NCBI GenBank assembly: GCA_963704675.1
Contig: OY969928.1
Span: 868,001-932,000, forward strand
DNA: 64,000 bases
From: DASUVM01 sp963704675
GTDB taxonomy: Bacteria > Patescibacteriota > Saccharimonadia > Saccharimonadales > Saccharimonadaceae
Reading direction: 5' to 3'
Shown: positions 15,557 to 23,007 of the stretch, in pieces
Layout of the letters: each line of letters begins with the position of its first letter
Numbering within the stretch: position 1 is the stretch's first letter
Made by a program: the position numbers and the translations under genes
The notes under the pieces: generated by a model
What the model was told of the DNA's origin: nothing
The model's input: the letters and a program-made list of their open reading frames with translations, nothing else
Database searches by the model: none

Positions 15557-16321
15557 GTGGCTATAGTTTCGGCAACCCCGAACGCAGGTCCTAAGGCACC
15601 ACAACATTGGTGGAATCTGGTTCATTGGTGGAGGCAGAGCTCACGCGCACTGCGTCACTTGACCGCTCAACTTGTCATGGGCGTTGCGGCGTTTTCGATC
15701 GCAATGTACCTTCATGCTTGGTTCAACATCGAAAGTGTTGTCTTTATGTGGGTGGTGGCGGCGTGTATTGCTGTTATCACTAATACCTTCCAGGCGCGGG
15801 CCGCCTATATTGATGCGGCTGCTCAAGACGAGAAGCAATCAATGATCCGTACTGCCATAATGACTTGGCAGGGCATATGGGCTGTTCTTACCTGCGGCAT
15901 CATGATTTGCATTGTCCTCTACAAGGGGCCGACGTGGACGATGATCGACACAATCGTAACGATCATGGTTGCAGTGGGCCTGATTATGTTTGTTACCCTC
16001 TGGAGGCTTCATCAAGCAGTCTGGGCCAAGTTCAGCATGTTCGTATTGTTGAAAGTAATTCCGCAATGCTGTCAGGCGGCGCTGCTTTCAATCAAAGAAG
16101 CAGAGCAATTCTGGTTCCCGTTGGCGTTTGCGCTTGTCTCACTGGCTGTTGGCTACCTGCGGTTTCGAATTGCTCGCGATGCCTACGAGAAGATGAAGCA
16201 CGACGGGCGTTTTACTGAAGCTCGCGCCAATGTCTGGTGCTGGTCGTTGGACATGCTGTCATTTGGTTTGATGGCGTGGTGTCTGATTGGGGTTCTCATT
16301 CTTGGCCCGCTCAAGTTGTAG
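15557..16321 (+). CDS. Polytopic membrane protein of unknown function
   Basis: A 254-aa protein with about six hydrophobic segments (near residues 37-56, 61-80, 98-122, 130-150, 178-200 and 228-250) and tryptophan-rich ends. I recognise no family and no catalytic motif. The GTG start is set by a strong AAAGGAGGGCGAGG, unlike most genes here, which lack Shine-Dalgarno sites; base composition is somewhat more GC-rich than the flanks. Both suggest a different expression strategy or recent acquisition. It stands alone between the Gmk-like gene and the hrcA promoter. Confidence 0.7.
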   Translation: MAIVSATPNAGPKAPQHWWNLVHWWRQSSRALRHLTAQLVMGVAAFSIAMYLHAWFNIESVVFMWVVAACIAVITNTFQARAAYIDAAAQDEKQSMIRTAIMTWQGIWAVLTCGIMICIVLYKGPTWTMIDTIVTIMVAVGLIMFVTLWRLHQAVWAKFSMFVLLKVIPQCCQAALLSIKEAEQFWFPLAFALVSLAVGYLRFRIARDAYEKMKHDGRFTEARANVWCWSLDMLSFGLMAWCLIGVLILGPLKL

Positions 16322-16342
16322 GCTGTACTTTCGACGGAATGG

Positions 16343-16382
16343 CTGGTGAGTGGTGTCGCAATAGAAGCGCATCGCTCACCAG
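16343..16382. terminator. Hairpin after the polytopic membrane protein
   Basis: CTGGTGAG (16343-16350) pairs with CTCACCAG (16375-16382), with further pairing inside. No T tract follows, so termination is plausible but not certain. Confidence 0.45.
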
Positions 16383-16410
16383 AATGACAAAGATTAAATT
16401 TAATAAAACC

Positions 16411-16448
16411 TAGCACTCTTTGACACTGAGTGCTAGGTCGGCTAAAAT
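16411..16448 (+). promoter_or_regulatory. CIRCE operator overlapping the hrcA promoter
   Basis: TAGCACTC (16411-16418), 9-nt spacer, GAGTGCTA (16428-16435): an exact CIRCE element, the HrcA binding site. The spacer itself contains TTGACA (16420-16425), which is 17 nt from TAAAAT (16443-16448). HrcA bound to CIRCE would cover the -35, giving autoregulated heat-shock control of hrcA-grpE. The start is predicted about 4 nt before the hrcA ATG at 16459. Confidence 0.93.
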
Positions 16449-16458
16449 TCTAAATAGG

Positions 16459-17172
16459 ATGACCGAGCGACAAGCAAAAATTCTAGCAGCTATTATTGAA
16501 CAATACGCTGAGGTAGCATCACCCGTTGGTAGTGTAATGTTAGCCAAGCTTTTTGGTGTTTCGAGCGCTACGATTCGCGCCGAAATGGCACGGCTTGAAG
16601 AGCTTGGTTTTATCACTCAACCACATACGAGCGCAGGCCGTATACCCACTGACAGGGGGTACCGCTTTTATGTAAATCAGTTAAATGAATTACGTGATAC
16701 CACTTGGCCAGAGAGACTGATCGATCGCAGTGCGAGAGCGATTGATGCGCGCGTGGCAACTCACGTAACGAAGGCTGATAGAGCGATCCGGAGCGCTGTG
16801 GATAGCTTAGTAGACTTAACACATAACTTAGGCCTGGCAACCATTGGCGATCAACTTTATATGAGTGGTATTAGTAATTTGTTTGGTCAGCCAGAATTTG
16901 CTCGCGGCGAACATGTGCAGCAAGTAGCACGCTTGCTCGATAATCTTGAACCATGGCTGCGTGAAGCGGCGCCAAATCAACCACTCAATGTTTATATTGG
17001 CCAAGAAAATCCAATAGGCAAGGCAAGTGGTTGCAGCCTTATTATTAGCCGTTTTCGTTCGCCCTACTCAGATAACAGTTACATAGGTATATTGGGGCCA
17101 ACCCGGCAAAGCTACGCTCGTGTAATGGGACTTGTTCATCATGCCGGGGCAATGTTAGAAGAGGTATTATAG
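16459..17172 (+). CDS. hrcA: Heat-inducible transcription repressor HrcA, short form
   Basis: HrcA represses class I heat-shock genes by binding CIRCE. The N-terminal winged helix is clear: MTERQAKILAAIIEQYAE, PVGSVMLAK, SSATIRAEMARLEELGFI and HTSAGRIPTDRGYRFYV, the last being the family hallmark. At 237 aa it is about 100 residues shorter than typical HrcA, so the central and C-terminal regions are reduced, although the closing segment (IGILGPTRQSYARVMGLV) is intact. ATG 16459 is preferred because the promoter predicts an RNA start only a few bases upstream. It forms an operon with grpE, 4 bp downstream. Confidence 0.93.
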   Translation: MTERQAKILAAIIEQYAEVASPVGSVMLAKLFGVSSATIRAEMARLEELGFITQPHTSAGRIPTDRGYRFYVNQLNELRDTTWPERLIDRSARAIDARVATHVTKADRAIRSAVDSLVDLTHNLGLATIGDQLYMSGISNLFGQPEFARGEHVQQVARLLDNLEPWLREAAPNQPLNVYIGQENPIGKASGCSLIISRFRSPYSDNSYIGILGPTRQSYARVMGLVHHAGAMLEEVL

Positions 17173-17176
17173 CTAT

Positions 17177-17647
17177 ATGACAAAAGAGAAAAAAGTTTCG
17201 CAAGCAGAACAAGCACTTGAGCAACAGCTGGGTGAGCTCATGCTTGATTTACAGCGTACTCGCGCAGATTTTGAAAACTACCGCAAGCGCGTCGATGTAG
17301 ACATGGAACGTGCCCGTGAAACTGGTAGACGGAGCACTATTCTTAAATTGTTGCCTGTTGTTGATAACATCGAGCGTGCTCTTGCGCATACTCCTAAGGA
17401 GTTAGCTGATAATAAATGGGCTCAAGGGGTAAGTAATTTGGTAAAAAGTCTTGAAAAATCACTTGAATTGCTTGGGGTAAGGCGTATTGAAGCATCAGCT
17501 GGTACTGTTTTTAACCCCGAGCTGCATGAGGCTATTCAAGCTGAAGACGGTGAGGGCGAAGAGATAGTTAGTGAAGAGTTGCAAGCTGGTTACACAGTTG
17601 ATGACGAAGTGATTCGCCCCAGTCTTGTTAAGGTAAGATTCCAATAA
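17177..17647 (+). CDS. grpE: Nucleotide exchange factor GrpE
   Basis: GrpE releases ADP from DnaK. The 156-aa protein has the N-terminal coiled coil (residues about 5-55, including RADFENYRKRVDVDMERA), the four-helix region (LLPVVDNIERAL) and the C-terminal beta domain with FNPELHEAI and the closing VIRPSLVKV. It lies directly downstream of hrcA and shares its CIRCE-controlled promoter, so it should be heat inducible together with dnaK. Confidence 0.95.
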   Translation: MTKEKKVSQAEQALEQQLGELMLDLQRTRADFENYRKRVDVDMERARETGRRSTILKLLPVVDNIERALAHTPKELADNKWAQGVSNLVKSLEKSLELLGVRRIEASAGTVFNPELHEAIQAEDGEGEEIVSEELQAGYTVDDEVIRPSLVKVRFQ

Positions 17648-17749
17648 CTTTTAGTCTTAAATTAGTAAATTATATACTTATACAGTACCATTTAGAATAA
17701 TAGTGTTGAGTGCTTTAAGTATAAAAATAGTTAAATGGAGGAGTCTCTT

Positions 17750-19144
17750 GTGCAGCGGCGACCGGAATCACTCGAATCTACTATTGATGCTACGGACTTA
17801 CTACAACTAAGCCGTAGGCTTGGTATCAGCGACGAGTCATTTGTCGATATATTTAAAATGCAGATGGAAATCATCAATGATCCGAAGAGGTTGAGGGCTA
17901 TAACTCGAACGGTCTTAGAGCTATATAAGCCTAAAAAACGTAATAGGCCAGAGATAGCTATGCTTATTTTAAGACCCGTAGAATCCTTATTGCTCAAGGG
18001 TCTTATAGCGCGGGCGGCAGAGGAACCTGCTCGGAATGTATCTGGCTCTCGGGAATTTCAGCAGCCAAACCTACAGGAGGATCGCATGGGACTTTTGGAG
18101 GTTTTAGATGATCCAGCCTATCTTTCTGTGCTGGGCAGCGCTGCACTCAGCTCATATTTCTTATATCGCCCAGTAACGAGAAGTGAAGCGGATAACTATA
18201 AAGTTGCTTCCTTATATTTTAAAGAAAAACAAAAGGATAGTGGCTCGAAGCAGCCAATGTTTAACCGTTCCCATTTCGAATGGCTTGCGGGAATGGTTGA
18301 TGAGGGTGTGGTATTAAATAACGAATGGTTAAGAAGAATGAACCTTCTGGCTAGGTTGGGTTCGAGACCGATTATTGAAGGCAACGAAAGCTTAGTCGGC
18401 GAAGCTAAGTCTTTCTTTTTTAAAGAATTGGGTCTTGTAGAACTCTCGGTTGACATGGATAGCTTGCCAGCGCCACTAACCGCGATTGCTCATATGCGTC
18501 TTTTACATAATTATGGCGTCAATGGCATTGATAAGTTGCTGCAAACATCACATGAATTCCTTAAAGATGAGTCGAGCGAAACAGAAGCGAAGTTATCAGA
18601 TTTAGCGGCAAAAAACTTTGACTTTAGCAATCCGGCCAATAATGCTTTGCTTTGCGATATCTTGCAACCACCATCGACGACAGAGGAGAGCTCAACTCAA
18701 TCTTCACAAGAATTCAACGAAACGACCTCGGTGAGCACTGTCTTTAGACCGGTATTCGGAAGAGAGGAGCCAATACCGGAGCCGGGCATATCAGCGATAC
18801 AAGAAGAGTTAATACCAGACGGCATAAGGCCAGAGCAAGCGAATAACGAACCGCAACCCGAGCCGAGTATACCGACACCAGAAGATATCGACGAAAAACC
18901 TCTTCCAAAAACCAAAAAACCTAGTTCTAAGGCCGCAAATGAGCTTGCAGCAAAACATAGGACTATTGCTCAACTGATTGTCACTAGTATCGGAGAAGGC
19001 TCTATTGAGGAGATGGAGAGCAGGGTGGGCCAACTATCTTTAGAGCAACTAAAGCAACTAGAGGAAAAAATATGCGATTTCTCAGGCAGTGTCATGCGGC
19101 TTAGAAACATAGACGCAATGCTCCGACGCATACAGAACACATAA
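17750..19144 (+). CDS. Hypothetical protein with proline/glutamate-rich linker
   Basis: A 464-aa soluble protein. Residues about 1-295 are helical with no recognised family; about 300-390 form a P-, E-, S- and T-rich, probably disordered linker with many EP pairs; the last 80 residues are helical (EEMESRVGQLSLEQLKQLEEKI). No membrane segment or catalytic motif is visible. GTG 17750 has an ideal GGAGGAG 6 nt upstream; ATG 17735 is the alternative and would fit a start near a TATAAA at 17720-17725. It separates grpE from the dnaK region. Function unknown. Confidence 0.7.
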   Translation: MQRRPESLESTIDATDLLQLSRRLGISDESFVDIFKMQMEIINDPKRLRAITRTVLELYKPKKRNRPEIAMLILRPVESLLLKGLIARAAEEPARNVSGSREFQQPNLQEDRMGLLEVLDDPAYLSVLGSAALSSYFLYRPVTRSEADNYKVASLYFKEKQKDSGSKQPMFNRSHFEWLAGMVDEGVVLNNEWLRRMNLLARLGSRPIIEGNESLVGEAKSFFFKELGLVELSVDMDSLPAPLTAIAHMRLLHNYGVNGIDKLLQTSHEFLKDESSETEAKLSDLAAKNFDFSNPANNALLCDILQPPSTTEESSTQSSQEFNETTSVSTVFRPVFGREEPIPEPGISAIQEELIPDGIRPEQANNEPQPEPSIPTPEDIDEKPLPKTKKPSSKAANELAAKHRTIAQLIVTSIGEGSIEEMESRVGQLSLEQLKQLEEKICDFSGSVMRLRNIDAMLRRIQNT

Positions 19145-19164
19145 TAGCTGTGTGGTTATGCTTA

Positions 19165-19192
19165 TTGACATCATATTCTACCGGCATATAAT
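19165..19192 (+). promoter_or_regulatory. Consensus promoter for a leaderless DUF4232 gene
   Basis: Perfect TTGACA (19165-19170), 16-nt spacer and perfect TATAAT (19187-19192), ending 6 nt before the ATG at 19199. This is the clearest full promoter of the leaderless class in the window. Confidence 0.8.
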
Positions 19193-19198
19193 CAAACC

Positions 19199-19876
19199 AT
19201 GGACAATTCAAACTTAAACACAAACACAGCAGCAGGAACGGGTTCGAATATAAAACGGTTTATTTTGTGGACACTGGTCCTCATTTTAACGCTCGCCATC
19301 GGCAGCGTGGGCGGTTATTTTCTTGGCATGACCAATAAAGACCAAGAAGTACAGCTAGCTAAGGCCGAAGCTGAAGATGAAGCCGCCGCCGCTAATGCTC
19401 GGGCCGAGGCTGAAAAAAAGAAGGCAGAAGAACAGGCTAAAGCGCCAACTAAAACAGTGACTGAGACGACCTGTAACGCCGATGAACTTTCTCTTGCGAC
19501 TGGTCAAAACGGGGGGAGTGGTGCGGGCACGCTTTCATATGACCTTATTCTAACGAATATCGGTAAGCGTACTTGTACGTTGGGCGGTTACCCTGGCGTA
19601 TCACTCGTGAACAATAATGGTAACCAAATTGGTTCGCCAGCAACGCGCACCACTAATGTTAAAGAAGAAGAGTTAACACTCGCGCCAAATACAAAAGCGA
19701 AAGCCGCAGTTAAAATTCTGAACAGTACTAATTTCCCGAGCGGCGAATGTAAGGATGGTGCTACAAAATTCCGAGTTTACCCACCGAATGACACCGGCTA
19801 CTTAAGCGTAGCATTGCCGGCGGCGATTACTGCATGGTGCCCAGGCTTTGAAGTTTCACCTGTCGCAGCAATGTAG
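19199..19876 (+). CDS. Membrane-anchored DUF4232 domain protein
   Basis: A 225-aa protein with an N-terminal membrane anchor (about residues 20-43, FILWTLVLILTLAIGSVGGYF), an alanine-, glutamate- and lysine-rich helical stalk (about 50-85), then an extracytoplasmic domain matching DUF4232: LSYDLILTNIGKRTCTLGGYPGVSLV, LAPNTKAKAAVKI and the closing RVYPP segment, with four cysteines positioned for disulfides. DUF4232 domains are common in Actinobacteria lipoproteins and secreted proteins; their function is unknown. Expression appears leaderless from a consensus promoter. Confidence 0.8.
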   Translation: MDNSNLNTNTAAGTGSNIKRFILWTLVLILTLAIGSVGGYFLGMTNKDQEVQLAKAEAEDEAAAANARAEAEKKKAEEQAKAPTKTVTETTCNADELSLATGQNGGSGAGTLSYDLILTNIGKRTCTLGGYPGVSLVNNNGNQIGSPATRTTNVKEEELTLAPNTKAKAAVKILNSTNFPSGECKDGATKFRVYPPNDTGYLSVALPAAITAWCPGFEVSPVAAM

Positions 19877-19934
19877 TGTAGTTTTACAAATAAATATAGT
19901 TGCTTCTTGAGCAATAGTGTTGTAGTATGCGTCC

Positions 19935-21575
19935 ATGACAGAGCAGGGCGCATATCATGAAGCCCATATCAACCAAACTGACGAACAAAAAGAGCGCATA
20001 AAACGCGCTCTTTTAACACCTGCCGATACATGGTTCAACGATATACTCAAAGAAGATTTCGAAGTAACAGATCAATGGCTGGTTGCTATGAATGATAAAC
20101 TTTTAATTGCCGGCATAAACCTTGATGGCCACGACTTTACGAAACATGCGCAAGAAGTGAAAACCAAAAGACAAGAAGTTTTCGCTGAACTTGCAAAAAA
20201 CTCTAAAAATGAAGCATTGGCAAAAGCATTTAACTCATTTGCCGAAATTAACTCTCAGCCTTTAGTAATTTTTAAAAATGCGCGATACTTATCGCTAGCG
20301 GGCTTTAATATTGCCGACCTCTTCACAAGAGCTTATTATTTATTTTATTTTAAAACCCCAGTGCTAACTGAGAGAGTTAATATGAATATAGAATTGTATG
20401 GGAAGGGCCCAGCATTGAGGTTAATGAGCCAAAACCCCCAAGCTTTTCTTGGTAATCCTCCACCTCATAACACCCTAAAAATGAGTGCTCTTACAAAAGT
20501 GAATGAGGCATTTCGTTTTACTGATGATACGATCGGTGCCGTTGACAAAGCACCGGGGCTCATGACTAATGCTTTAGCTAAAAACATTGCTATTGCACGA
20601 ATTGCTTTTGAATTTTGCGAACCGGAAAGTAATATAACGGTGACCCAAATTAATACCGCGTTAGCGCAGCCATTAGATAGCCATATGCTGACGCTTATAG
20701 AGAATCGAAACTATAACCTCAATCGCGCACAATATTATCGTAAAAAAGTACCGAAAGAAGAGAGGCGAGGACGGGTTTTAGGGCAATTGTCTTCGGGAAT
20801 TTGCCGAATGATTGGTGGTAATGTGCTTCGCTCGTATTTCAAAGCGGAACCACTTTCCGAAGCCGAAAAAGAACAATATATAGATTTGGCAGAGAGTTGT
20901 TCGGGCCGATTTAGAGAATATAACCAACCCTTCACTAACAGGAGTATGCTGCTGACAGAGGCAGATACAAAAGTTTTGTCGCAATTAGCGTCAAAGCCAT
21001 CACAAGAAATGACGCCCCAATGGCTGACATACATGAACCATCTTTTAAGACGAGGCTCAAGAGATGCGAGGCCGCAGGGGATCATGAAAGAACATAACCC
21101 TGTTATCCGTGCAAGACTTGCCTTTTTTCGACAGCTTGGCTGGGATGCTCCAGATCATCCAATGGGTCTGAAACTAAAATCGAATCTTAAAAGAGTTCGC
21201 CCCGATACCCTTGTGGCAATGTGGCGTTTGGCCATACGCTACGGTCATGAGCCGATAGAGTTTATTTCGCATTGCTCGGCAATCGTTTTTGAAGTTAGTA
21301 TGGATCGCATGCAGGTTATAAATAAAGTACTCTCTACTTATGCAGAAAGAAGCGATACGCCGTTAGAAATAGATATAATGAGAAAAGTCATGAGGGGTTC
21401 AACCCTTGCTCATGTTGCGGTATTGGCTGCGGGTTGCACTGATCCAGTCGCTGGGATCACCTATGTTCAGGAACGATCTTTAGCGGGGGTAAAGACCGAT
21501 CTGCGTGCATTGCTTGGAAGTGAGGATATTCCCGATGAAGCCTTGTTTGAGCGCGGATTGAGGCTTTTGCGGTAA
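19935..21575 (+). CDS. Hypothetical protein, paralogue 1 of a tandem pair
   Basis: A 546-aa soluble, mostly helical protein of unknown family. Its C-terminal two thirds align with the next gene: RMIGGNVLRSYF, MTPQWLTYMNHLLRRGSRDA and MKEHNP-x-IRAR are shared almost unchanged. It has about 190 extra N-terminal residues that the neighbour lacks. No catalytic motif, signal or membrane segment is evident; the repeated helical composition might suggest a scaffold or binding protein. TTGCTT-17-TAGTAT (19900-19928) ends 6 nt before the ATG, so it is probably leaderless. Confidence 0.75.
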   Translation: MTEQGAYHEAHINQTDEQKERIKRALLTPADTWFNDILKEDFEVTDQWLVAMNDKLLIAGINLDGHDFTKHAQEVKTKRQEVFAELAKNSKNEALAKAFNSFAEINSQPLVIFKNARYLSLAGFNIADLFTRAYYLFYFKTPVLTERVNMNIELYGKGPALRLMSQNPQAFLGNPPPHNTLKMSALTKVNEAFRFTDDTIGAVDKAPGLMTNALAKNIAIARIAFEFCEPESNITVTQINTALAQPLDSHMLTLIENRNYNLNRAQYYRKKVPKEERRGRVLGQLSSGICRMIGGNVLRSYFKAEPLSEAEKEQYIDLAESCSGRFREYNQPFTNRSMLLTEADTKVLSQLASKPSQEMTPQWLTYMNHLLRRGSRDARPQGIMKEHNPVIRARLAFFRQLGWDAPDHPMGLKLKSNLKRVRPDTLVAMWRLAIRYGHEPIEFISHCSAIVFEVSMDRMQVINKVLSTYAERSDTPLEIDIMRKVMRGSTLAHVAVLAAGCTDPVAGITYVQERSLAGVKTDLRALLGSEDIPDEALFERGLRLLR

Positions 21576-21630
21576 CATACCTCGTGGTCCCGCGATTGGC
21601 GCCATTGAGTAATCAAGGTATGATTGCTTT

Positions 21631-22884
21631 GTGGAAGTATCAAAAGCGTTATTCGAAGACGGAATCGCCAACACTGCCATGCAGCAGGAGCACACAACCA
21701 GCGCTCTTTTAAAAAGAAGTGCACTGGCAAAGTGTAATCAGTTCATGCGCTTCGCAGATGATATTGATGAAGTGACTGAAGGTATTCCTGAACTACCAAC
21801 TAATTCCTTGCATTATAATTTGGCAATTGCACGGGTTGCATTTGAGTTTTACGAAGCAAAATCAGTAACAGTTGATGACGTTCGCATAATCATAGAAGAA
21901 TCGCTTGAAGCCCATCTTCTTAATATTATCAACAGCCGTCGTTTTAACCCAGAGAAAACTGTCGATTATAGCCTAGCGATTCCCGACCCCACCGCCCGGC
22001 GAGAAGCGCTTCTTAAGACGCTTTCCCCGAGCGTCCTAAGAATGATTGGCGGCAACGTGCTTCGTTCATACTTTCGGGCTGTACCATTGACTAAAACCGA
22101 GGAAGAAACATATCCTCATGTAGCTGACGCTCTTTTTGACCGGTTTAGAAAATATGATGTACCATTTATCGAAAAAGATGCGATCCTCACTGAAAAGGAT
22201 ACGGCGCTTTTAGAAGAGATTACTTTGAATACTGATGAAAAACTAACACCTGAATGGTTACAATACCTTAATCACCTTATAAGAAGAGGATCAAAAAATG
22301 CACAAGTAGGGAAGGTAATGAAAGAGCACAATCCGATCATTCGTGCCCGGTACGCATTATTAGATGAATTGGGGTGGACCAATGAACGTCACCCAATGTG
22401 TAGAACCGTGACTAACTATTTGAAAAGGCACCCTGCCGGTATTTCATCGGCAATCCTGGTGCGGGCTCTGCGATTCGCGCACGAACATAATGTTAATTAC
22501 GTTAAATTCTTAAGAGCTTTTCCATCATTTGCACCGGCAGATATACCCAGCATTGCACGCCGACGCGATCATTTATTTACCATCTTTAAGATAGGAGAGC
22601 GTGAAGCTGAATCGTTTGCACTGTTAGATACATTCGTCTACCATTTAGGTAAGAATGAAAAAAAGCTAGATCTCTATGTGCGTATAAGCAAGGTCTATAA
22701 GAGGAATAAGCAAAGACCTTTTACAGATGCAGATATTCGTGCTTTACTGTCGTATCCCATCGAGGCGCATTTACTCTCTATACTTAAAGATCGGAAATTT
22801 AATCCCAAACAGGCTGCTACTCATAAACGACAACGTACAATCTCAGAAATAAGGCGAGCATTACAAGAGTTCTTAACAGGATAA
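21631..22884 (+). CDS. Hypothetical protein, paralogue 2 of a tandem pair
   Basis: A 417-aa helical protein clearly related to the preceding gene (shared RMIGGNVLRSYF, TPEWLQYLNHLIRRGSKNA and MKEHNPIIRAR). It begins at the shared region and continues with a C-terminal extension in which SYPIEAHLLSILKDRKFNP echoes its own earlier EESLEAHLLNIINSRRFNP, an internal repeat. The GTG start sits 6 nt after TATGAT (21619-21624), with TTGGCG 17 nt upstream of that, so it has its own leaderless-type promoter. It ends 12 bp before the dnaK CIRCE. Function unknown. Confidence 0.75.
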   Translation: MEVSKALFEDGIANTAMQQEHTTSALLKRSALAKCNQFMRFADDIDEVTEGIPELPTNSLHYNLAIARVAFEFYEAKSVTVDDVRIIIEESLEAHLLNIINSRRFNPEKTVDYSLAIPDPTARREALLKTLSPSVLRMIGGNVLRSYFRAVPLTKTEEETYPHVADALFDRFRKYDVPFIEKDAILTEKDTALLEEITLNTDEKLTPEWLQYLNHLIRRGSKNAQVGKVMKEHNPIIRARYALLDELGWTNERHPMCRTVTNYLKRHPAGISSAILVRALRFAHEHNVNYVKFLRAFPSFAPADIPSIARRRDHLFTIFKIGEREAESFALLDTFVYHLGKNEKKLDLYVRISKVYKRNKQRPFTDADIRALLSYPIEAHLLSILKDRKFNPKQAATHKRQRTISEIRRALQEFLTG

Positions 22885-22895
22885 TGTCGACGGGC

Positions 22896-22920
22896 TAGCA
22901 CTCTTGACAGCCGAGTGCTA
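22896..22920 (+). promoter_or_regulatory. CIRCE operator of dnaK
   Basis: TAGCACTC (22896-22903), 9-nt spacer containing TTGACA (22904-22909), GAGTGCTA (22913-22920). As at hrcA, the -35 is embedded in the operator. A downstream -10 at the correct distance is weak (TAAGCT, 22927-22932). Confidence 0.92.
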
Positions 22921-22941
22921 ATTTTTTAAGCTAGAACTAGA

Positions 22942-22971
22942 TTAGCAATCGATTTAGCAGAGTGCTAAAAT
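22942..22971 (+). promoter_or_regulatory. Second dnaK promoter with CIRCE half-operator
   Basis: TTTAGCA directly abuts GAGTGCTAA (22953-22968), as if a CIRCE had lost its left CTC and spacer. The right half overlaps TAAAAT (22966-22971), which with TTAGCA at 22942-22947 (18-nt spacer) forms a second possible promoter closer to dnaK. HrcA affinity for the half site is uncertain. Confidence 0.5.
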
Positions 22972-23007
22972 AGTAACAACTTGCAAGTAAAAGGAGAGTT
23001 CACTTTT

